A stretch of DNA of 64,000 nucleotides from Opimibacter sp041746735 (GCA_041746735.1 JBGTGP010000008.1:65463-129462); one strand, 5' to 3'; counted from the stretch's first letter, positions 16,116 through 25,719 are shown. Numbers and translations: made by a program. Notes: generated from the sequence alone by a model not told the origin.

Positions 16116-17720
16116 ATGGTCGATGTAAAACCAGATGAAATTTCAGCGATACTCAAGCAGCAGTTATCCGGATTTCAAAGTGCCGCCGAGCTTGAAGAGG
16201 TAGGTACTGTTCTTCAGGTAGGTGACGGTATCGCCCGGGTATACGGTCTGAATCGTGCCCAATCCGGCGAGCTTGTCAAGTTTGATAATGGCGTGGAAGC
16301 CATCGTACTGAATCTGGAGGAGGATAATGTCGGGGTCGTTTTGATGGGGGCTGGAGATGATATCAAAGAAGGCTCGCGCGTGACCCGCACCGGCAGGATT
16401 GCCAGCATCGATGTTGGGGAAGGATTTATCGGCCGTGTCGTCAATACGCTGGGTCAACCTATTGATGGTAAAGGACCGATCACGGGCGACAGATATGAAA
16501 TGCCACTCGAACGGAAAGCCCCTGGTGTTATTTTCCGGCAGCCTGTAAATGAGCCGTTACAAACTGGTATCAAAGCTATCGACGCTATGATTCCGATCGG
16601 CCGGGGCCAGCGTGAATTGATTATCGGTGACCGCCAGACCGGAAAATCGGCCATTGCCATAGATACCATTATCAATCAGAAAGAGTTTTACGAGAAAGGT
16701 GAAACCGTCTACTGCATTTATGTTGCTTCCGGGCAAAAGGCCTCTACTGTAGCCAACGTGGCCAAAACCCTTGAAGAAGCCGGTGCAATGGCGTATACCG
16801 TCATCGTTTCCGCCAGTGCCGCAGATCCCGCACCGCTTCAGTTTTACGCCCCTTTTGCAGGTGCTGCTATTGGTGAGTTTTTCAGAGATACCGGACGTCC
16901 TGCACTGATCATCTATGATGATCTTTCCAAACAAGCTGTTGCCTACCGTGAAGTATCCTTGCTCCTCCGTCGTCCTCCTGGCCGCGAGGCGTATCCGGGT
17001 GATGTCTTCTATCTGCACTCCCGTCTGCTCGAGCGTGCGGCCAAAGTCATCAACAATGATGATATCGCCCGTCAGATGAACGATCTGCCGGAGAGTCTTA
17101 AAAATGCCAAGGATAAAAACGGGCAGCCGATGATCAAAGGCGGCGGATCACTGACAGCTCTTCCGATCATCGAAACACAAGCCGGTGACGTATCCGCCTA
17201 TATTCCCACCAACGTGATCTCGATTACGGACGGTCAGATCTTCCTTGAGGCCAGTCTTTTCAACGCCGGTATACGTCCGGCGATTAACGTCGGTATTTCC
17301 GTGTCGAGGGTCGGGGGTAATGCCCAGATTAAATCCATGAAAAAAGTAGCCGGTACATTAAAGCTCGACCAGGCTCAGTATCGCGACCTTGAAGCGTTTG
17401 CCAAATTCGGGTCAGATCTGGATGCCGCAACGACGGCCGTTCTGGAAAAAGGAAAGCGGAATGTAGAGATCCTGAAACAAGCCCAATACAGCCCGGTACC
17501 CGTAGAGAAGCAAATTGCGATCATCTATCTGGGGACCAATGGTCTGCTCCGGGAGATCCCGCTGAATAAAATCGGGGAATTTGAAGAATTGTTCCTGACC
17601 AGTCTTTCCGCCCGGTATCAGAATGTCCTTGACAATCTCCGCGCCGGCAAACTGTTGGACGAGGATACGGCCATTCTGAAATCACTAGCTGATGAATTGA
17701 AAGGCCAGTTTAAAGCCTGA
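16116..17720 (+). CDS. atpA: ATP synthase F1 subunit alpha
   Basis: Non-catalytic nucleotide-binding subunit of the F1 hexamer, 534 residues. The P-loop is GDRQTGKSA at about 171-179, followed by the DELSEED-equivalent and nucleotide-site segments. The arginine-finger region SISVSRVGG (family: S-V-S-R-V-G-G) is at about 393-401. Other highly conserved runs include LLRRPPGREAYPGDVFYLHSRLLERAA and GGGSLTALPIIETQAGDVSAYIPTNVISITDGQI. Complete and typical. Confidence 0.98.
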   Translation: MVDVKPDEISAILKQQLSGFQSAAELEEVGTVLQVGDGIARVYGLNRAQSGELVKFDNGVEAIVLNLEEDNVGVVLMGAGDDIKEGSRVTRTGRIASIDVGEGFIGRVVNTLGQPIDGKGPITGDRYEMPLERKAPGVIFRQPVNEPLQTGIKAIDAMIPIGRGQRELIIGDRQTGKSAIAIDTIINQKEFYEKGETVYCIYVASGQKASTVANVAKTLEEAGAMAYTVIVSASAADPAPLQFYAPFAGAAIGEFFRDTGRPALIIYDDLSKQAVAYREVSLLLRRPPGREAYPGDVFYLHSRLLERAAKVINNDDIARQMNDLPESLKNAKDKNGQPMIKGGGSLTALPIIETQAGDVSAYIPTNVISITDGQIFLEASLFNAGIRPAINVGISVSRVGGNAQIKSMKKVAGTLKLDQAQYRDLEAFAKFGSDLDAATTAVLEKGKRNVEILKQAQYSPVPVEKQIAIIYLGTNGLLREIPLNKIGEFEELFLTSLSARYQNVLDNLRAGKLLDEDTAILKSLADELKGQFKA

Positions 17721-17763
17721 TATCCCATATACTACGATCGTAAAATCATAAACCTGAAAGCAG

Positions 17764-18648
17764 ATGAGCGGTAAACTGAAAGAGGTACGGGAACGCATGA
17801 AGTCGGTCAGTTCGACGCAGCAGATCACGAAGGCCATGAAAATGGTTTCGGCGGCCAAGTTGCGGAAAGCTCAGGATGCTATCGTGCGTATGCGTCCCTA
17901 TGCGGACAAGCTCAATCAGATGCTTCGCAATGTGATGTCGGCCGTCGAAGGGGATGTCAACCTTTCCTTTGGCAAGGAACGTGATATACAACATGCTACA
18001 TTGGTCGTTATCACCTCAAGCCGTGGTCTTTGTGGTGCTTTCAATACCAACATCATCAAAATGGCGGTGCGGGAGATAGAACAGCAGTTTTCTGCTCAGC
18101 GTGCCGCAAAGAAACTGACTATCCTTCCTATCGGTAAGCGGGGCTTTGATTTTTTTCGAAAAAATTATAAAGACTGTACGATCAACAGGGAGTATGTCAC
18201 CTTGTTTGACAATCTGGCCTTTGACCATACCGTAGAAGTGCCACGTATGCTCATGGATCAATTTAGCAAGGGTGAAACCGATCGCATTGTGGTGTGCTAC
18301 GGTCGATTTAAGAATGCCGCCACCCAGTTTGCAGAATCCTTCCAGTTTCTACCGGTGCCTCGTATCGAGACCGGGACCACCCGACGGGTCGATTATATTT
18401 TTGAACCGGAGAAGGAGATCTTACTCAATACCCTTGTTCCCGGAATACTGGAAGTCCAGTTTCAGAAATTCCTGCTGGATACAAATGCTTCGGAGCATGG
18501 TGCCCGTATGACGGCCATGGACAAGGCGACGACCAATGCGGATGAGATGTTGTCAGCGCTGCGGATCAGCTATAACAATGCACGTCAGGAAGCGATCACC
18601 AAGGAACTCAGTGAGATCGTGGGTGGCGCGGCAGCATTGGGTGGCTAA
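17764..18648 (+). CDS. atpG: ATP synthase F1 subunit gamma
   Basis: Central rotor shaft, 294 residues. The N-terminal helix (LKEVRERMKSVSSTQQITKAMKMVSAAKLRKAQ) and the C-terminal signature ASEHGARMTAMDKATTNADEML...YNNARQEAITKELSEIVGGAAAL are the two halves of the coiled coil. The Rossmann-like middle begins with ITSSRGLCGAFN. Last gene of the main atp operon; the beta and epsilon genes lie about 18 kb away on the other strand. Confidence 0.97.
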   Translation: MSGKLKEVRERMKSVSSTQQITKAMKMVSAAKLRKAQDAIVRMRPYADKLNQMLRNVMSAVEGDVNLSFGKERDIQHATLVVITSSRGLCGAFNTNIIKMAVREIEQQFSAQRAAKKLTILPIGKRGFDFFRKNYKDCTINREYVTLFDNLAFDHTVEVPRMLMDQFSKGETDRIVVCYGRFKNAATQFAESFQFLPVPRIETGTTRRVDYIFEPEKEILLNTLVPGILEVQFQKFLLDTNASEHGARMTAMDKATTNADEMLSALRISYNNARQEAITKELSEIVGGAAALGG

Positions 18649-18726
18649 GCCCACTTGGCCGAGAATATCCACCTGTTGATCGACTATCAGTAACTTGGCA
18701 ATATATATTCCGTCTTTTTGGTGCGC

Positions 18727-19233
18727 ATGAACTTAACAGCCAGGCTACTTCTATTCACCTTCGTATCTCTCTCGACGCTCCTGACGGGATGTAAGCCTGA
18801 TATTCAGGAAGGTGTTCTTGTGTCTCATGAAGCCCGATATCCGGGCATCCGAAAGAAGTATGTTTCCCAAAGTATTCTAAGGCTGGCCAATGTCAAACAG
18901 GATCCTGATTTCGAAAAGTTGATCCGCGATGTACGAAATGTAGTGCTGTATATGCCACCCCGTGAGGATACTACCTATCAGATCACAGACTTGCGATCAA
19001 ACCTGCGCAGCGGCGGGTATGAAGAACTCATGGATGTTCGGACAGCCGAGGCAGGTCGTGTTACGCTTTGGGTATTGGAAAAAGGAAAGGAGGCCCATTA
19101 TCTTGCATTGCTCGATACCACAGAGGATGATTACATCCTGGAGATTGACGGTCAAATCAATCTGGAATATCTCAGTGCCATCCAGATAGCCGATCAATCA
19201 ACATTAATGGACTTGCTTAAAGGGAGCTTCTGA
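18727..19233 (+). CDS. Putative lipoprotein of DUF4252 type
   Basis: A 168-residue predicted lipoprotein with signal sequence MNLTARLLLFTFVSLSTLLTGC (lipobox LTGC, Cys22). I start at the ATG at 18727; TTG and GTG codons two and three codons upstream are open but would only lengthen the n-region. The body (SILRLANVKQDPDFEKLIRDVRNVVLYMP...) resembles DUF4252 proteins of Bacteroidota, whose function I do not know. Its stop codon shares one base with the ATG of the following ABC ATPase, so the three genes to 20989 probably form one translationally coupled operon. Confidence 0.7.
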   Translation: MNLTARLLLFTFVSLSTLLTGCKPDIQEGVLVSHEARYPGIRKKYVSQSILRLANVKQDPDFEKLIRDVRNVVLYMPPREDTTYQITDLRSNLRSGGYEELMDVRTAEAGRVTLWVLEKGKEAHYLALLDTTEDDYILEIDGQINLEYLSAIQIADQSTLMDLLKGSF

Positions 19234-20171
19234 TGAGTGAGATCATATTACAGACTGATGGATTGACCAAGCGTTTTTCAAGGCGTATTCTCGCTGTCGA
19301 CGGATTGGACCTTGCGATTCCAAGAGGGCAGGTTTTTGGTTTGCTGGGTCCAAATGGTAGCGGCAAGACGACCACACTAGGGATGGTATTGGGTGTGGTG
19401 TCAAAGACAGCAGGGCAATATAGTTGGTTTGGTCAGGGAGAAGATTATCGGTTGCGTAAACAGATCGGCGCGATTCTGGAACAACCCAATTTCTATCCCT
19501 TTCTCAGTGCACGTCAGAACCTGATCGTCCATAGCCGAATAAAGGATATACGCAAACCGGATACTGAGGGTTTATTGAAAATGGTAGGCTTAAGTGAACG
19601 AGCCGATGACCCTTTCAGAACCTATTCCCTTGGGATGAAGCAGCGATTGGCCATAGCTTCTGCCATGCTGGTGGACCCGAAGGTCCTGCTCTTTGACGAA
19701 CCTACAAATGGCCTGGATCCGATGGGTATAGCCGAGATCCGCCAACTCATACTGGATATCCGCGATATGGGTAAGACCATCATCCTGGCGAGTCATCTCC
19801 TGGATGAAGTTCAGAAGGTATGCTCACATTTTGCTGTGCTGCGTCGCGGAAAGAAGATTTATAGCGGTAGTGTGCACGATGCCCTGCACAGCCACGAAGC
19901 TATAGGCGTTGCTGCTGAGGATGCACAACGACTTGCTCAGGCTTTATCCTCATGTTCAGGTGTTCAATCTTTCGAACCCGAGAAGGAAGGTTTTCGCGTG
20001 CAGGTCATCCCGTCCTGGAATGCCGCAGAACTCAATACCTACCTGGTAGGACAGCAGGTAGCAGTCCATTATCTGGAGCACAAGCGTTCCAGTCTGGAAG
20101 AGAAGTTTATGGCGATCCTGAAAGAATCCGATGCGGTACTAACGCCGGGTCAGCAAAACGCCGGGTCATGA
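19233..20171 (+). CDS. ABC transporter ATP-binding protein
   Basis: ATPase of an ABC-2 type exporter, 312 residues. Walker A is GPNGSGKT (39-46), the signature segment is YSLGMKQRLAIASAM (about 130-144), Walker B is LLFDEPTNGLDP (about 152-163), and the H-loop is ASHLLDE. The ~90 residues after the ATPase core resemble a DUF4162-type C-terminal domain of drug or lipid exporters. It overlaps the upstream lipoprotein gene by one base and the downstream permease by four (ATGA). Substrate unknown. Confidence 0.93.
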   Translation: MSEIILQTDGLTKRFSRRILAVDGLDLAIPRGQVFGLLGPNGSGKTTTLGMVLGVVSKTAGQYSWFGQGEDYRLRKQIGAILEQPNFYPFLSARQNLIVHSRIKDIRKPDTEGLLKMVGLSERADDPFRTYSLGMKQRLAIASAMLVDPKVLLFDEPTNGLDPMGIAEIRQLILDIRDMGKTIILASHLLDEVQKVCSHFAVLRRGKKIYSGSVHDALHSHEAIGVAAEDAQRLAQALSSCSGVQSFEPEKEGFRVQVIPSWNAAELNTYLVGQQVAVHYLEHKRSSLEEKFMAILKESDAVLTPGQQNAGS

Positions 20172-20989
20172 TGCAGATCAGAAAAGTCATCGAGCTGGAA
20201 TACTATAAGTTCAGGCATTACCGTCCCTTCCTGGTGATTTTGGGATTGTATATTTTTTGTTTTGTGCTCTCCGGATTATCGATAAAGTATCTGCTGGATT
20301 GGTTTCTGGAGGAGCAGAAGACTGATGATATCTTGAAGCATTTTGCAGAAACGGGTTTGCCTCTGTTTGATTTTGTTGACATCTGGCAAAATCTCGGTTG
20401 GTTGGCCACAGTGTTCAAGTGGATACCGGCTTTTGTAATCATCATTTCCGTCACGCTGGAGTATTCTCAGAAGACCATCAAGCAAAACATTATTGACGGG
20501 TTATCCAAGAAAGAATTTCTGGCATCCAAAGTGGCATTGGTGGCTGTGATCAGTGCCGGATCTGCTCTGTTACTTCTGATGCTCGGTTTGTTTCTCGGTC
20601 TGCTTTATTCTCCGGTGAAGGGTATGAGCTATATCTTGGAGAATATCTCCTTTGTAGCCGCATACGGGGTTGAAGTATTTGTATTCTTGTGCATGGCGAT
20701 GTTTGCCGCTTTTCTGATCCGGAAGAGTGGGGTGACTATCATTTTGTTTCTACTGTATACCGCCAGTATAGAACCGATCCTAACGGCGATCCTTCGGTAT
20801 GAATTTAAGTGGCAGGTATGGTACTTTCCGGTAGAAGCCATCAATCTTATTATCCGGGTTCCTTTTCAACGATATGCACTTTCCTTTGTGCACGACCGGG
20901 TCTATGGGCAAGACGTGCTGGTGGCGCTCGGGTGGGCCGGTATTTTTATTCTCCTTTCGTACTGGCTTTTGCAACGAAGGGATCTTTAA
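20168..20989 (+). CDS. ABC-2 type transporter permease
   Basis: Membrane partner of the preceding ATPase, 273 residues with about six hydrophobic segments (first near 18-40, last near 250-268, ending LLQRRDL). The start is the ATG at 20168, which overlaps the stop of the ATPase gene (ATGA). The N-terminus MMQIRKVIELEYYKFRHYRP is typical of permeases that begin with a charged amphipathic helix. Its last 44 bp overlap, in antisense, the end of the iron-sulfur protein gene on the other strand. Substrate unknown. Confidence 0.88.
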   Translation: MMQIRKVIELEYYKFRHYRPFLVILGLYIFCFVLSGLSIKYLLDWFLEEQKTDDILKHFAETGLPLFDFVDIWQNLGWLATVFKWIPAFVIIISVTLEYSQKTIKQNIIDGLSKKEFLASKVALVAVISAGSALLLLMLGLFLGLLYSPVKGMSYILENISFVAAYGVEVFVFLCMAMFAAFLIRKSGVTIILFLLYTASIEPILTAILRYEFKWQVWYFPVEAINLIIRVPFQRYALSFVHDRVYGQDVLVALGWAGIFILLSYWLLQRRDL

Positions 20990-22319
20990 GTTCCGGAATA
21001 CGGATTTTCCCGTTTTCAAGTTTTAACACACCTCGCGGACATACGGCCGCACATATACCGCAACCTACACAGGAAGCCCGTATGATATCCTGACCCCGCT
21101 GCGCATATTGACGAACATCGATCCCCATTTCGCAGTAGACCGAACAATTTCCACAGGAGATGCATTGACCTCCATTGGTAGAGATGCGGAAACGGGAGAA
21201 GAATCGTTGCTGAAGTCCGAGAATGGCCGCCATAGGACATCCAAACCTGCACCAGACTCTGGGTCCAAGCAAGGGATAAAATCCTACGCCGATAACGCCA
21301 CTGAAGATGGCTCCGATAAAAAAGCCATATGCTGAACGCAATTGAAAGCTGTCCAAAAAGAGGATGCGACTATTCCCTGTCACATAGGTATACAAGACCA
21401 TAGCGGTCATCACCACAACTATCACCAATACAAGGTGTACCATCCAGCGTTCTATCTTCCAGGCCCGCAATGATTTGTCAGAAAGATGCCTAAAAGGGTC
21501 TCCGGCGGTTTCGGCCAATCCGCCACAACCACAAACCCAACTGCAATACCAACGCTTGCCAAAGAAATACGTGAGGACAGGTGAAATGATCAGGATCAAG
21601 GCGATGCCCCATCCTAACATGAAAAGGCCCCAGGTGCCGTTTTGAATGAGGTCATTGAGATTCCATTCAAAGAAAAAAGAGTAATTCAGCGGCCACATAT
21701 TTTTAAGATCCATCGATGGACGGTTGAGCCGTTCCATCCATTCCGGAAGGATAAAGGCAAAGCACAACTGGAAAAACATAACGGATATCGTCCTGAGTTG
21801 TTGGTACCGGATATGCCGGTATTTCCACAGGAACTTGAATCCGAAGAGCAGAATGGCCAGTGTATACATCACGCCGTACACAAACCATTGGCTGGCAGGT
21901 TGTCGTTTTATCCACAGACTGAGCGGGTCAAAAAAACCGATGAGGCCATGGTTGCCATCTGCCCGTAGGCCCAGATACGAAGGAAAAAAATATAACAAGA
22001 TGTAGAAGCCCGTCAGGAGCCCTGCAAGCCCTAATGAAATTAGTCCTCTGCTGGTCAGGTTTCTGTGCCAGACTCCGTCATTGTGAATACCGGGAGCTTT
22101 AGTGCGATATTGTAAATACCCAAATCCGGTGATGCCTATACTGATCAGGAGTAGGCTCAGCATCAGTGGCCAGATGGATGGCCCATATGTACCGGAGGTA
22201 CCCATCACTAAGAGCAATACTCCCGCTATCGCCAGCAGTACAAAAACTTTTTGTCCTGCAGTCAAGTTGCCATATTCGGGGGTAATGATTGAAAAGGAAG
22301 GATCTGTATGTCTGGGCAT
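20946..22319 (-). CDS. Membrane-bound polyferredoxin, NapH/NosR-like
   Basis: A 457-residue electron-transfer protein with about seven transmembrane segments in the first ~350 residues. Two membrane-embedded Cys motifs of the NapH/NosR/CcoG type, YCSWVCGCGG (about 255-264) and WCRFGCP (about 355-361), are followed by two soluble 4Fe-4S sites, CISCGNCSVYC (about 386-396) and CVGCGICAAVCPRG (about 417-430). It presumably passes electrons between membrane quinols and a soluble partner. The gene lies 11 bp downstream of an FAD/NAD(P) oxidoreductase, its likely partner. No nap, nos or cco genes are nearby, so the physiological acceptor is unknown. Confidence 0.85.
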   Translation of the reverse strand: MPRHTDPSFSIITPEYGNLTAGQKVFVLLAIAGVLLLVMGTSGTYGPSIWPLMLSLLLISIGITGFGYLQYRTKAPGIHNDGVWHRNLTSRGLISLGLAGLLTGFYILLYFFPSYLGLRADGNHGLIGFFDPLSLWIKRQPASQWFVYGVMYTLAILLFGFKFLWKYRHIRYQQLRTISVMFFQLCFAFILPEWMERLNRPSMDLKNMWPLNYSFFFEWNLNDLIQNGTWGLFMLGWGIALILIISPVLTYFFGKRWYCSWVCGCGGLAETAGDPFRHLSDKSLRAWKIERWMVHLVLVIVVVMTAMVLYTYVTGNSRILFLDSFQLRSAYGFFIGAIFSGVIGVGFYPLLGPRVWCRFGCPMAAILGLQQRFFSRFRISTNGGQCISCGNCSVYCEMGIDVRQYAQRGQDIIRASCVGCGICAAVCPRGVLKLENGKIRIPELKDPFVAKASTKGE

Positions 22320-22330
22320 GGGTTGTCGTT

Positions 22331-23677
22331 TTACCGGGCGGATGTCATTCCAATGCGTTTTCTCTGAATGGGCATCATCTCAGGTCGAATGGATCTTCCA
22401 GTCCGGGTTTCATAGATACGTCGCACTTCATGGCCATATCGGGCGGAAAACTCGGAGTCAAAAAAGGCAGCGTCCAGTTGGGCGAGCACTCTTTCAACAG
22501 GTGTCTGGTCCTGAATCCAGTGTTCACAAACTTCTTTTCGGAATCGTATACCCATCAGCAGAAAACCGGTAACCTTGTCATGAGTGGCATTTATCCGTAT
22601 ACTCCTACAACCCTCCGGATGTTCCCAATACACACCAGATGGGTCTGAAGATATAGTAGGATCAATCTTTCCATACACCTGGTATTCAATATTGAAAAAT
22701 TTCGCAGAATTGAACCAGTATCCCGGATGATATTCTGTCGGGTTTCCACAAATGGTGGAGGCTACGGTTTCCCCCATCATACGTCCGGTATACCAGACCG
22801 GTTCAATGGCTTTTCTGTCTGGATCCGGATTTCGCAATTCAGCACAATCGCCGATAGCAAAGATGCCGGGCAGGTTGGTTTGAAGAAATTGATCTACCAG
22901 ATAGCCGGACTTGTATGCCAAACCGGGACAATGTAATCCTGCAATATTGGGCCGGACGCCAATCGTGATACCGGCAAACTGACATTCGATTCGGTCCCCA
23001 TGTTGGGTATGGATCGCCTGGATGCGACCCAAAGTATCGCCTTCAATGAAACGGATCTCTGTCATGGGAATTACTTCTATTCCAAGTTCCTCTAGATGGC
23101 GTTCGACCATCCGGGATTCTTCCATAGGCAGGACGGTGTCATAGAAACGCTCTTCCCGAATCAGTAAGGTGACTTTTATACCTCTGCTGTACAGCATTTC
23201 AGTCAATTCGATACCGATCAGGCCACCACCAGCAATAACGGCCTCTTTGATATTTTGAGTTTGCACTTCAATATATTGCAGATCATGCAGGCTGTATAAA
23301 CCTGTGACGCCGTCCAGGTCTTCTCCGGGAATATTGAGTTTTCGGGGTTCAGAACCGGTAGCCAGGATCAGGGTCCTGTAGGGTATTGAATTGCCGGATG
23401 AAAGGGCTACACTTTTTTGAGCGGGATCAATAGACAGGACATGATCCTGGATGAGGGTGATCCGGTTCTTTTTCCAAAACCATGATTCGTAGGGTTCGGT
23501 ATCCTGGAGGCGAATATGGCCCATGTAGACATACATCAATGCCGGACGGGAAAAGAAATACGTCGCCTCTGACGAAATCATGGTGATGAGCACATCGCTT
23601 TGTTTGCGGATATGACGGGCTGCAGTGGTGCCGGCGATCCCGTTTCCGATGATGACAACGCCATCTTTAGAAGTCAT
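22331..23677 (-). CDS. FAD/NAD(P)-dependent oxidoreductase
   Basis: A 448-residue class-I pyridine nucleotide-disulfide-type flavoprotein. The FAD-binding GNGIAG is at 11-16; the second dinucleotide fold, AGGGLIGIEL, near 147-156; the FAD-closing motif IFAIGDCAEL near 273-282. Similar enzymes reduce rubredoxin, ferredoxins or nitrite reductase. There is no redox-active CxxxxC, so it is not a disulfide reductase. The C-terminal ~110 residues (YQVYGKIDPTISSDPSGVYW...) form a reductase-type dimerisation domain. It is first in an operon with the polyferredoxin, suggesting NAD(P)H-to-ferredoxin or reverse electron transfer (inference). Confidence 0.87.
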   Translation of the reverse strand: MTSKDGVVIIGNGIAGTTAARHIRKQSDVLITMISSEATYFFSRPALMYVYMGHIRLQDTEPYESWFWKKNRITLIQDHVLSIDPAQKSVALSSGNSIPYRTLILATGSEPRKLNIPGEDLDGVTGLYSLHDLQYIEVQTQNIKEAVIAGGGLIGIELTEMLYSRGIKVTLLIREERFYDTVLPMEESRMVERHLEELGIEVIPMTEIRFIEGDTLGRIQAIHTQHGDRIECQFAGITIGVRPNIAGLHCPGLAYKSGYLVDQFLQTNLPGIFAIGDCAELRNPDPDRKAIEPVWYTGRMMGETVASTICGNPTEYHPGYWFNSAKFFNIEYQVYGKIDPTISSDPSGVYWEHPEGCRSIRINATHDKVTGFLLMGIRFRKEVCEHWIQDQTPVERVLAQLDAAFFDSEFSARYGHEVRRIYETRTGRSIRPEMMPIQRKRIGMTSAR

Positions 23678-23754
23678 ATTTAAAGGTCAGGTTTGAACGT
23701 ATTCCAGAATGAAAGATGAAACTACTCCAAATCGGGGGAATCCGGATCAAAATG

Positions 23755-23793
23755 AAAAAGCCCCGGTGATCGGATGATGATCGCCGGGGCTTT
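23755..23793 (-). terminator. Rho-independent terminator of the T9SS/Omp28 gene
   Basis: A 15-bp inverted repeat (AAAGCCCCGGTGATC at 57-71, GATCGCCGGGGCTTT at 79-93 of the 23700 block; one G-U pair) around a 7-nt loop. On the minus strand it ends in a T run, so it serves the gene ending at 23827. It may also work in the other direction because of the flanking A/T runs. Confidence 0.85.
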
Positions 23794-23826
23794 GATTGGG
23801 CCAATGGCCTTAAGGAAATGAATGTA

Positions 23827-25719
23827 TTAGAGTTTTGTAAACGGAAGACCGGTTACAGCATTTTTATGACGCAGTTCGAGCAGATACATTCCTGACTGGA
23901 GGTCAGCAATATTGATTCTTTCAGATGCCGATCCTGAAGACAGGTTGAGCAGGCCAAGATCTCTTACGAGCTGGCCGTATGTCGTATAGATTCTGACATT
24001 GACAGGAGCATCGGTCTGATAATCTACGGTGAGGTTGATCGTTTCTGTTGCCGGGTTCGGATAGAGAGATGTCTTGCCAGTTGGAACGAGAGGCACAGAG
24101 ACAGTTGTTTGGCCAAGATCCACGATATCACCATTGAGAATTTCTCCGGTTTCTTCATCGAGGACGAAGATGATGGCTTTCATATTTTCCACATTGTAGG
24201 CTTGAGGCACAACGTAGGAAAATTCGATTTCAAAAGTTTCATTGGCTTCTACTGCATCGGGGATGCTGTTTTCCAAACCATCGAAACCCCCCAGTAATGC
24301 TCTGGCTACAAAGTCATACTTCATTTGGTTAGCTGGAACAGGATCAGGCAGGTTTTCATAACCGCCCATTGGGCCATTACCACCACCGGCATAGAAATTC
24401 ACCTGGTTCCAGGCTGTACCGGTGCCTCTGACATCACTTTCCGTGACTACGCACACAAAGCGAAGATCATTCGCTTCTGTCGGAATAGACAGAGAAGCTG
24501 TGCCTTTGATGGTCGCCGTACGGGTATCTTCATTGAAGACAGATTCGGTTAGAACCTGCACAGGTACACGACGATTCCGCAGGCCATTGAGGGCAGCAAC
24601 AAAGGTCGATGGGTCGATATCGACTTGTTTACGATCTACGTGGCCTGATGGATATCCCCCTATAGTTCCACCAAATGGTGTATCATATTCGGCGATGGCC
24701 ATTGGATCTGAATTATGGACCGCAATGGGGATGGCTACCGCTGCATGCTGGCTGCCAATAATGTCCATAGCAACGGTACCGCGGGGGCACCAGCCACACC
24801 AGGTTCCGGTAGCTTCTTCCACCACTACTTTTTTGGGCAGTTGTTCTGCCAGCGTGTAGAGTTTGCGGCTACCACCATTGTCTTCGGGGGCCTCGTCCTC
24901 TACGCCGTTGGGTTCGGTCACGGAGACATTGATGGTGTATTCACCGGCAGCGCCTGGATTGAATCTGACACTATGGGTCAATTCTCTAGTCACCAAAGTG
25001 TTAAGGTTAATATTGGACAGTGTATCTGTATGAGATTCTTCGCCCAAGGACCAGGTAAATACCAGCGTGGTCAGCTGGTCGCCACCATAATTTTGAATAT
25101 TGACCCGTACCGGAATATCGGTATCAGCAGGATTGTATTTCTCAACATTGACACTGCGTAGAACAACATCATTGGACTTGAAGACCTGGACACTGATATT
25201 GTCCATGTACAACAGGAACTTGTCATTGGAATTGTTGCGGAAAGCGAAATGGATGGTCGTCCCTACATAATCATCCAACCTCAGGGCCCGGATATTGGGT
25301 GTAGTCAATTCAGCAGGAACGGTAAGAGCAATCGTTGTAAAACTGGCCACCTCGTCATCAGTAGTTGAAATTCTGACTTCATATCCATCTCTATAATTGG
25401 CATCCGGGCTGTAGGCCTGCCATACCAGAAAAGTATTGGCCTGTGTGATTTCAACAGCTGGCGAAATCAACCAGTCATCTGCAACGCCTACCGGATTGAA
25501 CCAGGATGTACTGACAACCTGCCGGTTTTCAGCATTGCCCACGATGGTCCAGGTAGGTCCACAAAAGCTGGCTACGTTGGGGTGTATGGTTCTACCATCC
25601 ACATCCACGGCCTTCATAGGGGCAATGGTAGCGGATTCGAAGTCCTGAGAAAACAGAACTTGGGCCTGGGTCTGCATAAACATAGCGCCCAGGAATAAAA
25701 GGGTGAGGATTCTTTTCAT
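23827..25719 (-). CDS. T9SS-exported Omp28-like protein with thioredoxin-type CxxC
   Basis: A 630-residue secreted protein. The start at 25719 gives the signal peptide MKRILTLLFLGAMFMQTQAQ; a frame extension of eight residues is unlikely. Residues ~25-165 look like a cleaved-adhesin/MAM-type jelly roll (SQDFESATIAPM..., WTIVGN, DDWLISP, FAFRNNSNDKFLLYMDNISV). A CARDB-like Ig domain follows, then an Omp28 domain with GTWCGWCPRG (near 305-314). The last ~80 residues from LYPNPATETINL are a type A type IX secretion sorting domain ending in a MYLLELRH strand. The CxxC inside a T9SS cargo suggests a surface or secreted thiol-active protein. Its terminator is directly downstream. Confidence 0.87.
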   Translation of the reverse strand: MKRILTLLFLGAMFMQTQAQVLFSQDFESATIAPMKAVDVDGRTIHPNVASFCGPTWTIVGNAENRQVVSTSWFNPVGVADDWLISPAVEITQANTFLVWQAYSPDANYRDGYEVRISTTDDEVASFTTIALTVPAELTTPNIRALRLDDYVGTTIHFAFRNNSNDKFLLYMDNISVQVFKSNDVVLRSVNVEKYNPADTDIPVRVNIQNYGGDQLTTLVFTWSLGEESHTDTLSNINLNTLVTRELTHSVRFNPGAAGEYTINVSVTEPNGVEDEAPEDNGGSRKLYTLAEQLPKKVVVEEATGTWCGWCPRGTVAMDIIGSQHAAVAIPIAVHNSDPMAIAEYDTPFGGTIGGYPSGHVDRKQVDIDPSTFVAALNGLRNRRVPVQVLTESVFNEDTRTATIKGTASLSIPTEANDLRFVCVVTESDVRGTGTAWNQVNFYAGGGNGPMGGYENLPDPVPANQMKYDFVARALLGGFDGLENSIPDAVEANETFEIEFSYVVPQAYNVENMKAIIFVLDEETGEILNGDIVDLGQTTVSVPLVPTGKTSLYPNPATETINLTVDYQTDAPVNVRIYTTYGQLVRDLGLLNLSSGSASERINIADLQSGMYLLELRHKNAVTGLPFTKL

